Assembly: GCA_015654915.1 (NCBI GenBank)
Contig: JAATFY010000229.1
Coordinates: 1-7,425 of the forward strand
Source of the DNA: Rhodospirillales bacterium
GTDB taxonomy: Bacteria; Pseudomonadota; Alphaproteobacteria; UBA9219
Length of the DNA stretch: 7,425 nt
Reading direction: 5' to 3'
A program made the position numbers and the translations under genes. This document shows positions 1-7,088 of this stretch, in pieces (the first letter of the stretch is position 1; every line of letters begins with the position of its first letter). The notes below the pieces were generated by a model, which made no database searches, was not told the origin of the DNA, and worked only from the letters and a program-made list of their open reading frames with translations.

Positions 1-1194
<1,194 letters not shown>

Positions 1195-1204
1195 TTTTTA
1201 ACTT

Positions 1205-2200
1205 TTAAGGCGCGCTTTTCCAAAGTGCCGCTTTTACGCGGCGCGGCATTTGGGTTTTGCATGTCTCCGTTACTATCGCATCGACATGACCCAGTAACTG
1301 GTCGCGCCATGCATCGGCCTCGCGCCACAAGCCATGACGGGCATCGGGAATGGAGATAATACGTCCTGCATGCAACTGCGCGGCTGCTTGCCAATGACGA
1401 TGAACATCACTGATAACGTCGTTAGGCGCTGAGATAATAGTTATCGGCGTTTGAATCGCCTCCAAGACCCCGGGCTGAAACAGCGTACGGAGTGAACGGG
1501 AATTCTGAATAACATTGCCTTCGGTTATTCCTCCCAGCCGGAGATCGGGATTATCACGGCGCAGGTAGTGGTGGAGTGAGCCGCGCACGGGGTCGTGCGA
1601 TGTCTGGTCAGTGGCTATAAGTTTTTCCGCCAGTTCCCACGACCAGTCGCGGGCCCTGCCGATATAGGCCGTTTCATTTTCCTGTGTAATATCGCGGGCA
1701 GCCCACTCGGCTTCTTTCTGATCGCCATTGGCGCGCGGCCAAAGCATGCCCAACATGGGCGATGTCAAAATACAATGATCAAACAAATTATCATGTGCCT
1801 GCATTGTACGCAGAGTGATTAAACCCCCAAGGCAGTGACCGATGCCTAGGAGAGGACGGTCGGGCGCGGGTGCGGCAATTTCGGTGATAAACTGGTTAAG
1901 GTCTGCAACGTGCGATTCATGCGGCAATGCCGGGGGTTTCTGCGGATCCGCATAGCAGCGCTCCGAGCCGCCATCGCCGTGGCGTTCGACGAAATGCGTG
2001 GTGATGCCCAGCGCCGCCAAGTTGAGCGCATTTTCAAACTCTTCTTCGATAATGCCAGTTTGACCGCCGATGAAAACGGCAACCGCCCTTTCATGATTCG
2101 ATTTAAGGGAGCCGTAGCGGATATGCGCACCGCTCGCGTTGCGGTAGCTGGCCTGAATGTAGCCTTCGGGCCTTCTGAATCGCGGTTCTAAAATTTTCAT
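1205..2200 (-). CDS. PldB-like alpha/beta hydrolase with Cys nucleophile
   Basis: 331-aa serine-hydrolase-fold protein resembling lysophospholipase L2/monoacylglycerol lipase (PldB) proteins. Landmarks in order are the strand and oxyanion region AVFIGGQTG (40-49), the segment HGDGGSER (74-81) at the place of the PldB RGxGxS motif, the nucleophile elbow GIGHCLGG (119-126), the acid in SAPND (Asp261), and the base in DARHG (His289). The elbow carries Cys123 where family members normally have Ser; codon TGC is clear at 1834-1832. This gives a presumed Cys-Asp-His triad. There is no signal peptide, so it is probably cytoplasmic. ATG at 2200 is preceded by only a weak ribosome binding site, but it fits a good promoter about 32 nt upstream. 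It is convergent with atpA. The substrate is unknown; a lipid or acyl ester or thioester is a family-level guess. Confidence 0.85.
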   Translation of the reverse strand: MKILEPRFRRPEGYIQASYRNASGAHIRYGSLKSNHERAVAVFIGGQTGIIEEEFENALNLAALGITTHFVERHGDGGSERCYADPQKPPALPHESHVADLNQFITEIAAPAPDRPLLGIGHCLGGLITLRTMQAHDNLFDHCILTSPMLGMLWPRANGDQKEAEWAARDITQENETAYIGRARDWSWELAEKLIATDQTSHDPVRGSLHHYLRRDNPDLRLGGITEGNVIQNSRSLRTLFQPGVLEAIQTPITIISAPNDVISDVHRHWQAAAQLHAGRIISIPDARHGLWREADAWRDQLLGHVDAIVTETCKTQMPRRVKAALWKSAP

Positions 2201-2238
2201 TTCAACTTCAAGCTCTTTGGAAAATTCAAGTTTCGCGA

Positions 2239-2266
2239 ATTATAGAGAAATTCTCTCTTGTTTCAT
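2239..2266 (-). promoter_or_regulatory. Promoter of the alpha/beta hydrolase with palindromic spacer
   Basis: On the - strand there is a perfect -10 hexamer TATAAT (2244-2239). A 16-nt spacer separates it from a -35-like ATGAAA (2266-2261, 4 of 6 matches to TTGACA). Transcription would start near 2232, giving a short leader of about 30 nt before the ATG at 2200. The spacer contains a perfect 13-bp palindrome, AGAGAAATTCTCT (2244-2256), which touches the -10 box and could be a repressor operator. The promoter call rests on hexamer match and spacing only. Confidence 0.6.
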
Positions 2267-2299
2267 ACGGTTTTCAGATATCCATTTGTTAACATATAA

Positions 2300-2393
2300 T
2301 TATAGAATTTCATAGACGCCACCGGCATATTTTTTTCAAAAGTTCGACCAGTTCTGCCGCCGTGTGGTCGATATAGCCGTCCGGCGTGTTCGG
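2300..2393 (-). pseudogene. Decayed copy of the B3/B4 gene C-terminus
   Basis: Starting with the codon right after the metA TAG and staying in the same frame, the - strand reads PNTPDGYIDHTAAELVELLKK. After skipping one A of a seven-A run (2336-2330) it continues YAGGVYEIL and stops at TAA (2302-2300). This aligns without gaps to the last 30 residues of the B3/B4 protein encoded at 3496-4170 (PNISDGYIDETTGS..., then YAGGVHEEL). By eye, 19 of 30 residues match, and both end at an equivalent stop. No start codon or upstream domain belongs to it, because that space is metA. It is best read as the tail of an old paralogue whose body was lost when it was joined to metA, with one added A breaking the frame. 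Confidence 0.75.
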
Positions 2394-3398
2394 CTAAAGT
2401 ATCGGCCTTGCTAAAGGCCTCTGTTGCAGAAAGGGCCTCGGCACGTTTGCAATATCGTAAGGCGTGGCTCCGTAGATGTTTTTCACCCAATTGGAATAAA
2501 TACTGGCCGTATATCGCCAGCTATTGACGGGCATTTGCGCCGGATCATCGCCGGGAAAATAATGCAGAGGCAGCGGCGTCTCCGGATTTCCGATGCGGTC
2601 GCGCTCATATTCCCTTTTCAGCGTGTCGGTGCCGTATTCGGGGTGGTTAAGGATATAAACCCGGCGGGCGTAAAGTTTTTCTCCATCCTCATAAGCACTG
2701 GATTCCACGAGCATGTTGGGACCGGCCTCTTTCGAATCGGCGGCGATTTCAAGTTCGGGATGCGCGAGAATATCTTCCCGCCGCGGACTTTTCCAGCGCG
2801 AGACGGGAGCCGGAAAGACATCGGGCAGGCCGAACAGCAGGCCGGTTTTGTCGGAGGTAAGCCGGTGCTCAAAAAGGCCGAAGAGTTTCTGTTCCCCGCG
2901 ATAGCTTTCGATATCGTGAAAATGCTTTAGCGCCGCCTTGGCGCCCCAGCACAGAAACAGCGACGACAGAACGTTGGTGTCGGACCAGGCAAGAATTTTT
3001 CTGATTTCCGGCCACATCTTCTCCTCGCCGACTGTCGGTTTCAGCGCGTTGACGCCGGTGACGACCAGCCCGTCGAACTTGCGGTCCTTGATCTCGCTCC
3101 AGCCGTTATAGAATTTCAGGATATGATCGGCCGGCGTATTGGTGGTTTCGCGGCCTCCGCGTACGTCGTTGATGTAAGTATCGGGCGCGGCGAAAGTCAG
3201 GCTGATCTGAATCGGCGCATGGCCGAGCCACGCCGCCAACTGTTTTTCCGTGGTCATTTTGTCGGCCATCAGATTGATGATGGCGATTTCCATCGGCCTG
3301 ATGTCCTGATGCCGTGCGCGGTCGGCTTCGATCGCGCCCGGATCGCCGAGCGACGGCAGAAAAGGATGCGGTTCCTGAGAATTGACAATAACGGGCAT
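2394..3398 (-). CDS. metA: Homoserine O-acyltransferase (MetA/HTS family)
   Basis: 334-aa cytoplasmic enzyme of the homoserine O-succinyl/acetyltransferase family, which acylates homoserine at the start of methionine synthesis. Landmarks compared with E. coli MetA are INLMADK (Lys47), the nucleophile in SLFLCWGAKAAL (Cys150, equivalent to Cys142), and NHPEY (His252 and Glu254, equivalent to the catalytic His235 and Glu237), then the family end NSWRYTAS...TPYDIANV. The position reported to separate acetyl-CoA (Glu111) from succinyl-CoA (Gly111) enzymes falls on Leu119 in the segment GVNALKPTVGEEKMW, so the acyl donor cannot be inferred. About 15 C-terminal residues extend past the usual end. 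The start is set by GGAG six bases before ATG. It is the last intact gene of the SAM-II-led operon, 97 nt after the B3/B4 gene. Confidence 0.92.
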   Translation of the reverse strand: MPVIVNSQEPHPFLPSLGDPGAIEADRARHQDIRPMEIAIINLMADKMTTEKQLAAWLGHAPIQISLTFAAPDTYINDVRGGRETTNTPADHILKFYNGWSEIKDRKFDGLVVTGVNALKPTVGEEKMWPEIRKILAWSDTNVLSSLFLCWGAKAALKHFHDIESYRGEQKLFGLFEHRLTSDKTGLLFGLPDVFPAPVSRWKSPRREDILAHPELEIAADSKEAGPNMLVESSAYEDGEKLYARRVYILNHPEYGTDTLKREYERDRIGNPETPLPLHYFPGDDPAQMPVNSWRYTASIYSNWVKNIYGATPYDIANVPRPFLQQRPLARPIL

Positions 3399-3495
3399 AG
3401 GATTCTCCGTTCAATCGATGTGTGTTCCCGCCTTATAAAGGCAGCCTGCGGCAAAGACGGCAAGGTTGTTGCACAAAAAGGGCAGCAGCCGTGTT

Positions 3496-4170
3496 TTAAA
3501 GCTCTTCATGAACACCCCCTGCGTATTTCTGTAAAAGCTGAATCAGGCTGCCGGTTGTCTCATCGATATAGCCATCGGATATGTTCGGATTGCCCTGCAC
3601 GATGAAGAAAATATCTTTTGTCTGCGGCAGCACCTTGGTTTTTTCGACCTGACGCACTTCAAGCCGGCAAATGACCTCGTTGGCATCGTCGCAATAGGCA
3701 TATTCGCCCGCGCTGATTTTTTCCGCCTCCTTTGCGCCGATGGGCCAGACTTTTTCCGTGCCATTTGTCAATCTTAACGTGACGTTGCCGGTTATCTTCT
3801 CAAGATCATGCGCGCCAAGGGCAAGATTTGTCTGCAACGAGACGAGATTATAGATATTCACGATTTTGTTGATGTCCGGCAGCGTCGATGTCGCCAGAAG
3901 CATTTTTCCCAGATTTTCCGGCGAGGATGTCCAGCGTTTGCCGGTCTTGCCCACTTTCTCATGCAATGTCCGGAAACCGGCCAGAATATCATTCTTCTGT
4001 ATGTTATCTTCCGATAAATCACCTTTGAGCCGCGCCAGTTCGGCAAGACGAAACGCCTCGAAGTCCGGAGACGGCGAAATATTATCCAGCCCTTTCATCA
4101 GGAAACATTTTACCTTCACCCCTAAATCTGTAACCACGGGCTCAACGTCGAAGCGGAATGATTTGTCCAT
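3496..4170 (-). CDS. Stand-alone B3/B4 domain protein (PheRS beta editing-like)
   Basis: 224-aa protein made almost entirely of a B3/B4 tRNA-binding/editing-like domain, the module that in bacterial phenylalanyl-tRNA synthetase beta hydrolyses mischarged Tyr-tRNA(Phe). Family-typical parts are visible: KCFLMKGLDN (21-30), KRWTSSPENL (78-87), LPDINKIVNIYNLVSLQ (97-113), GAHDLEKITGNVTLRL (119-134), YCDDANEVICRLEVRQ (159-174) and a C-terminal helix ending YAGGV. No synthetase core or anticodon domain is present, so any editing would act in trans. ATG at 4170 lies 8 nt after the sulfoxide reductase stop and has a weak ribosome binding site, which suggests coupling. Its last 30 residues recur as a remnant behind metA. 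The domain call is firm; the substrate tRNA, if any, is unknown. Confidence 0.82.
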   Translation of the reverse strand: MDKSFRFDVEPVVTDLGVKVKCFLMKGLDNISPSPDFEAFRLAELARLKGDLSEDNIQKNDILAGFRTLHEKVGKTGKRWTSSPENLGKMLLATSTLPDINKIVNIYNLVSLQTNLALGAHDLEKITGNVTLRLTNGTEKVWPIGAKEAEKISAGEYAYCDDANEVICRLEVRQVEKTKVLPQTKDIFFIVQGNPNISDGYIDETTGSLIQLLQKYAGGVHEEL

Positions 4171-4178
4171 GCCAATGC

Positions 4179-4673
4179 CTATGTGCAGAAATGCTGCCTA
4201 GCGATCAGCGCGACGATTTTTTCGAGCCATGTCTGATCGGCGGCATCGAAACCATCGGGTTCGGCGCTGTCGATATCGAGGATCAGCTGCGTTTGTCCCC
4301 GATGCACCAATGGTACGACTATTTCCGACTTTGACAGGCTGCTGCAGGCGATGTGCCCGGGGAATGTTTCGACATCGGGCACCAGTACCGTTTTCCGGTC
4401 TTGCGCAGCTGTCCCGCACACGCCTTTGCCGAACGGGATGAATACACATGCTAGCGGCCCCTGAAATGGGCCCAATGTAAGCATTCCCGGGCCGGTCGTC
4501 CGGTAAAACCCCACCCAGTGAAAACCGAACGCCTGTTTCAGGATCGCGGCGACATTGGCGAGGTTGGCGATCAGGTCGTCCGTGCCTGCGATCACCGCCT
4601 CGATCTGCGGCAGAAGCGCGCGGTAGGTGTCTTCCTTATTGCCGCCTTCGGTGATGGAAAGTGTTTCAGTCAT
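4179..4673 (-). CDS. msrC: Free methionine-(R)-sulfoxide reductase (GAF domain)
   Basis: 164-aa single GAF-domain enzyme that reduces free L-methionine-(R)-sulfoxide to methionine, normally with thioredoxin as electron source. The fRMsr signature is complete: GPFQGPLACVFIPFGKGVCG (68-87), FPGHIACSSLSKSEIVVPL (104-122) and LDIDS (132-136). The three family cysteines are present as Cys76, Cys86 and Cys110, at a constant offset of 8 from E. coli Cys84, Cys94 and Cys118. I chose the ATG at 4673 because family similarity starts there. It overlaps the end of the FAD gene by 8 nt (ATGACTGA), a typical sign of translational coupling; longer in-frame extensions run through that gene and are not supported. 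It sits in an operon with metA and behind a SAM-II element, which fits methionine recovery. Confidence 0.93.
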   Translation of the reverse strand: MTETLSITEGGNKEDTYRALLPQIEAVIAGTDDLIANLANVAAILKQAFGFHWVGFYRTTGPGMLTLGPFQGPLACVFIPFGKGVCGTAAQDRKTVLVPDVETFPGHIACSSLSKSEIVVPLVHRGQTQLILDIDSAEPDGFDAADQTWLEKIVALIARQHFCT

Positions 4674-6291
4674 GGCCGAATCCTTTCCGCTCAAAACGTG
4701 GATCGATGTGCCGTGGGTCGGTTGACGGATCGACCGAGCCCGCGAGTTTCTCGGCCAACGCAGAAGCCCACGCTTCGGCCTGCCTGCCGTTGGTTTCGAT
4801 CCCGAGGCTCGAAAAAGGATAGGGTCGCGCCTGCACGCCAAGCAGGCTGATCCTGTCCTGATGAGCCCCGTTGACAGCGAAGCCGGTGCCGGGACGCGGC
4901 TGCAAAACGCCCTGTTCCACGAGGTTTTGCAGCAAGGGGCTATGTTCGATTTGTTCATATGAGGATGCGGGGCCGATAGCGCAGTTGACGATGGCGTCGG
5001 CATCGATTGCCCCACCGCTTTGCAGCGGAATGCGAATGCGGCCGTCAAGGGAAGGGCGTACACTAATGATCGCAAAGCTGTCCTTGCGGATTTCCACGGC
5101 GCCGCTGGCGACATTGGCGGCGAAGGTGCGGAAATCTTCCGACATGATCGTGTTGACGCGATTATAGAGGATGAAGTCGCTTAACACCTTCCGGAAAAGA
5201 TCGCGTTCGTTATCATCGATGAGATTTTCGTAAATCTTTTCCCAATCCACGGATTGCGCGACGCTGTGGTAAGTCAAGCGATCGGCTTTGGCGGCTTCCT
5301 CCCTGAAATCGAAATCGCCGGTAAGGCGTTTCGGCTCGTCCCCGCCTTGCTGAGCGGCGACGTTCTTCAGCAGGCCGTCCGGAACATAGGCGCCTTTTTC
5401 CCGCGCCACCGAAAGTTCAACGCCGAGCGCCGCAAGGACTTCCCGCACCGTTCCGAACTCCCGGTCTTTCTTGAGGAAAGTAAGCGGGTAAACTTCGTCC
5501 CGCGCCTGCCACGGCGTCTGGCCAGTCGTGGAGATGCCGATGATTTTTCCTCTGAATCCGTTGGCGATCAGCCCGTTCGCCAGATCGACAAAGGAAGAGC
5601 GTGTGCCGAGCGCCACGATCACCCGGTCGGTGCCGTTATTGCCAAGAATATGCGGAAGGGCGTGATGGGGAGAGCCAAAAACCTGCCCGTTATAGACGTC
5701 TTCAATCTGTCCCGCCCGCCGCGGAATGGTGCTGCCGAAGCGTGTGGACAAAATATCTCCTACTGCGAGCACCACATGATCGGCGTTGCCGATAACTTTA
5801 CGCCCGGCCAGTATCGCGCTGCCGGCCTGCGTCCTGACTTTCTGGCCAGCCAGCACCGCGTGGCCGTCAAGCGTCGGTCGCACATCCGTTACGCAGGCCT
5901 TCTGATAGGCGACGCTGGTGCCAAACGGATCCACGTTCTGTTTCAGTTCCACGGAACGGCGGGTATGAAAATCGCCGACAAGCTGGCGGGTAACACGGGT
6001 AATAGCATCTGGCGGTCGGCCCAGCCGCGCGGCAGCATAGCGGCGGAACGCGCCTTTGACCGAGCCGTAATCGGCATGATCGGCCGATTCCGTGAAATTC
6101 CCGAAGATGCCGCCGAGGGCGCCATGGGCAATGCCCCGGCCGCAATCCTCCTCCCGCTCGTTGCCGAAGATAGTCGTTTGGATGAACGGCAGCGGCACCG
6201 GACTTTGCCGGAGACGCGCGGCCAGCGCGGCCTGCGCGTTGACAGCCGTGGTTCCATTTCCGATGACGGCGACGTTAAAGATATAAGACAT
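4666..6291 (-). CDS. FAD/NAD(P)-binding protein, YdhS-like (COG4529 type)
   Basis: 541-aa flavoprotein-like gene, first in the methionine operon. It shows an N-terminal Rossmann dinucleotide fold VAVIGNGTTAVNA (7-19), then CGRGIAHG (50-57) and GAFRRYAAARLG (80-91), similar to the YdhS group pattern. A second strand, DHVVLAVGD (171-179), resembles an FAD-binding ATG motif, and DRVIVALGT (222-230) looks like a second nucleotide-binding strand. The end, SLLGVQARPYPFSSLGIETN (482-501), resembles the C-terminal FAD-contacting segment. There is no signal peptide or membrane segment. The start is the ATG at 6291, which has AGGAG seven bases upstream; an ATG seven codons earlier lacks this. The reaction is unknown. 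Given its partner genes it could oxidise or hydroxylate a sulfur amino acid, or supply electrons to the sulfoxide reductase; both are inference. Confidence 0.75.
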   Translation of the reverse strand: MSYIFNVAVIGNGTTAVNAQAALAARLRQSPVPLPFIQTTIFGNEREEDCGRGIAHGALGGIFGNFTESADHADYGSVKGAFRRYAAARLGRPPDAITRVTRQLVGDFHTRRSVELKQNVDPFGTSVAYQKACVTDVRPTLDGHAVLAGQKVRTQAGSAILAGRKVIGNADHVVLAVGDILSTRFGSTIPRRAGQIEDVYNGQVFGSPHHALPHILGNNGTDRVIVALGTRSSFVDLANGLIANGFRGKIIGISTTGQTPWQARDEVYPLTFLKKDREFGTVREVLAALGVELSVAREKGAYVPDGLLKNVAAQQGGDEPKRLTGDFDFREEAAKADRLTYHSVAQSVDWEKIYENLIDDNERDLFRKVLSDFILYNRVNTIMSEDFRTFAANVASGAVEIRKDSFAIISVRPSLDGRIRIPLQSGGAIDADAIVNCAIGPASSYEQIEHSPLLQNLVEQGVLQPRPGTGFAVNGAHQDRISLLGVQARPYPFSSLGIETNGRQAEAWASALAEKLAGSVDPSTDPRHIDPRFERKGFGHD

Positions 6292-6404
6292 GTTTTTCTC
6301 CTCGCAACGCATGCGCCGTCCCCTTCATGCCGGAACGGCAAAAGCCCTTGGGCCGGAGCGGTTGAAACAACCGTTCCGGTGGGCGATCAGAGGATGCGAA
6401 GGAG

Positions 6405-6474
6405 AAAGAAAAGCTCCGGCACATTTGCCCCGCGAACGAGGCGTGATCACCCGTCAGGGACCACAGCGCGAAGC
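6405..6474 (-). terminator. Possible attenuator terminator in leader A
   Basis: On the - strand GCTTCGCGC (6474-6466) can pair with GTGCCGGAGC (6422-6413), with one bulged C and two G-U pairs, followed by TTTTCTTT. The same arrangement occurs at the equivalent place in leader B. The T tract is broken by a C and the loop is long (43 nt), so this copy is the weaker of the two. Its 5' arm overlaps the inner stem of the preceding hairpin, so the two structures exclude each other. Confidence 0.4.
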
Positions 6475-6495
6475 AAAGATGCTTTTTACCTGTGG
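6461..6495 (-). promoter_or_regulatory. Post-aptamer hairpin, leader A (possible antiterminator)
   Basis: The outer stem is CCACAG (6495-6490) with CTGTGG (6466-6461). The inner stem is AAGCA with TGCTT around a four-base loop (6484-6471). It begins immediately after the SAM-II 3' tail. Leader B keeps the outer stem exactly but uses GAGC/GCTC for the inner stem, so pairing is kept while sequence changes. The 3' half of the inner stem is also the 5' arm of the terminator-like structure. Confidence 0.6.
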
Positions 6496-6548
6496 CGCTT
6501 TAGCTAGTGGTAACGCGGCAGCAAGCTGCTCCTGTCAAATCCCGCGGA
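6496..6548 (-). ncRNA. SAM-II riboswitch aptamer, copy A
   Basis: The - strand shows SAM-II landmarks in order: P1 5' arm CGCGG, loop entry GATTTGACAGG, AGCTTGCTG, P1 3' arm CCGCG, a short A-containing linker TTACCAC and the 3' tail TAGCTAAAG that forms the pseudoknot and SAM site in this class. The linker between P1 and the tail is about 2 nt shorter than in the SAM-II sequences I remember, and reads TTACCA where TTAAACA is common. It stands upstream of an operon ending in metA, the classic SAM-II target. High SAM is expected to turn the operon off. Confidence 0.82.
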
Positions 6549-6614
6549 CCCGTATAAGGTGGGTCAGGCCTTTGTCCTTCAATTGCTCAAAGCTAAAAAA
6601 GCTTCTTAAGAACG

Positions 6615-6902
6615 TTAAGCGTGCGTTAAAGCCTGAAAGCTTGGCGCAACTTTGACAACGCTGGATAGTCCGCTAAGAATCGTGGTTGCACGCTCCGGAT
6701 CGGTTGTATGCAAACGGATAATCCGTTCTTGAGTTTCATCCTGGGGATGTGATGTGCCTAGGGCCACAAAACCCAGACCATTATCAATAATACTGCGCAC
6801 GACAGGACTGCTCGATGTCGCTTCTGAGCCTGCCTCGGTCCAGACATCCAATGCTCGCTCGTTTTTCAGCAAAGCAAAAACTTCTGTTGGTCTTGTTGTC
6901 AT
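6615..6902 (-). CDS. Hypothetical 95-aa protein under a SAM-II leader
   Basis: I do not recognise this protein. The start ATG at 6902 is fixed by AAGGAGAG six bases upstream. The protein opens MTTRPTEVFALLKNERALDV and ends KVAPSFQALTHA. It has no cysteines, no signal peptide and no membrane segment. The second half reads as strand-helix-strand: RIIRLHTTD (60-68), PERATTILSGL (69-79), SSVVKVAPS (80-88), preceded by a strand GFVALGTS (44-51). This pattern would suit a small ACT-like or ferredoxin-like alpha/beta fold, but that is inference from spacing only. It has its own SAM-II leader and promoter and lies upstream of, and in line with, the methionine operon, so a role tied to methionine or SAM is likely. 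It could also be a regulator or binding protein. Confidence 0.75.
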   Translation of the reverse strand: MTTRPTEVFALLKNERALDVWTEAGSEATSSSPVVRSIIDNGLGFVALGTSHPQDETQERIIRLHTTDPERATTILSGLSSVVKVAPSFQALTHA

Positions 6903-6915
6903 AATACTCTCCTTC

Positions 6916-6937
6916 AAAAACCCGCCTTGCGGCGGGT
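6916..6937 (-). terminator. Intrinsic terminator-like hairpin just before the ribosome binding site
   Basis: ACCCGCC-GCAA-GGCGGGT followed by TTTTT on the - strand is a 7-bp GC-rich stem with a GNRA-type loop and a short U tract. It ends one base before AAGGAGAG. A second CCCGCC lies upstream at 6961-6956, within a GTCCC/GGGAC hairpin, and could compete for the GGCGGG arm. This makes an alternative-pairing attenuator possible. Leader A has no equivalent with a T run. Confidence 0.55.
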
Positions 6938-7035
6938 ATTGCCGTCCCTTGAAAAGGCGGGACAACAAAGCCCTTGAGCTGAAACAGCCCGAAGGCGGCT
7001 TCAACGTGGGCGATCCGAAGGTGTGGAGGAGGTAT

Positions 7036-7088
7036 AAAAAAAGCTCCGGCACAAACTGATCACCCGCCAGGGGACCACAGTGCGGAGC
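7036..7088 (-). terminator. Possible attenuator terminator in leader B
   Basis: GCTCCGCAC (7088-7080) pairs with GTGCCGGAGC (7052-7043) with one bulged C, and seven Ts follow directly (7042-7036). This is a plausible intrinsic terminator, though the 27-nt loop is long. Its 5' arm overlaps the inner stem of the preceding hairpin and the last base of its outer stem, so the two cannot form together. Confidence 0.55.

Larger units (their letters stand above)
6315..6548 (-). repeat. Leader repeat, copy A
   Basis: Direct repeat partner of 6941-7161. The aptamer and the following CCACAG are almost identical over about 57 nt, with one mismatch. After that, shorter shared blocks appear in the same order: TGTGGTCCC, GGGTGATCA, GTGCCGGAGCTTTT, GATCGCCCAC, CAAGGGCTTT and GGGACGGC. 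The shared order over more than 200 nt points to duplication of a whole regulatory leader followed by divergence outside the aptamer. Confidence 0.8.
6292..6614 (-). promoter_or_regulatory. Leader A: 5' untranslated region of the methionine operon
   Basis: This 323-base gene-free stretch is the leader of the FAD-msrC-B3/B4-metA operon. In transcription order it holds the SAM-II aptamer (6548-6496), a hairpin (6495-6461), a terminator-like stem (6474-6413) with a T-rich tail, and then a strong 11-of-12-bp stem-loop with loop UUU (6379-6353). The AGGAG ribosome binding site lies just before the ATG at 6291. I found no convincing promoter. TTATAC at about 6556-6551 is a possible -10 but lacks a good -35, so the operon may partly depend on read-through from the gene at 6615-6902. 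Confidence 0.6.

Noticed and set aside
1222..1247. GCCGC/GCGGC stem inside the 3' end of the hydrolase as a shared terminator with atpA
   Set aside because: No T tract directly follows on either strand, so intrinsic termination cannot be supported.
2263..2490. 75-codon - strand frame overlapping the metA end
   Set aside because: It is a different frame from both metA and the B3/B4 tail match and has no family resemblance; the same bases are better explained by those two.
3399..3495. Possible internal promoter or terminator between the B3/B4 gene and metA
   Set aside because: There is only a short GGC-TGCT-GCC stem before a T run and a small GCC/GGC hairpin; both are too weak, and no hexamer pair stands out.
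4674..5114. N-terminal extension of the sulfoxide reductase to about 311 codons
   Set aside because: The extension lies wholly within the flavoprotein gene in another frame, and family similarity begins at the ATG at 4673.
5254..6507. 417-codon + strand open frame opposite the flavoprotein gene
   Set aside because: The - strand frame has dinucleotide-binding motifs, a ribosome binding site and operon context. The + frame has no recognisable domain, is rich in Arg and Pro as expected for an antisense shadow, and runs through leader A.
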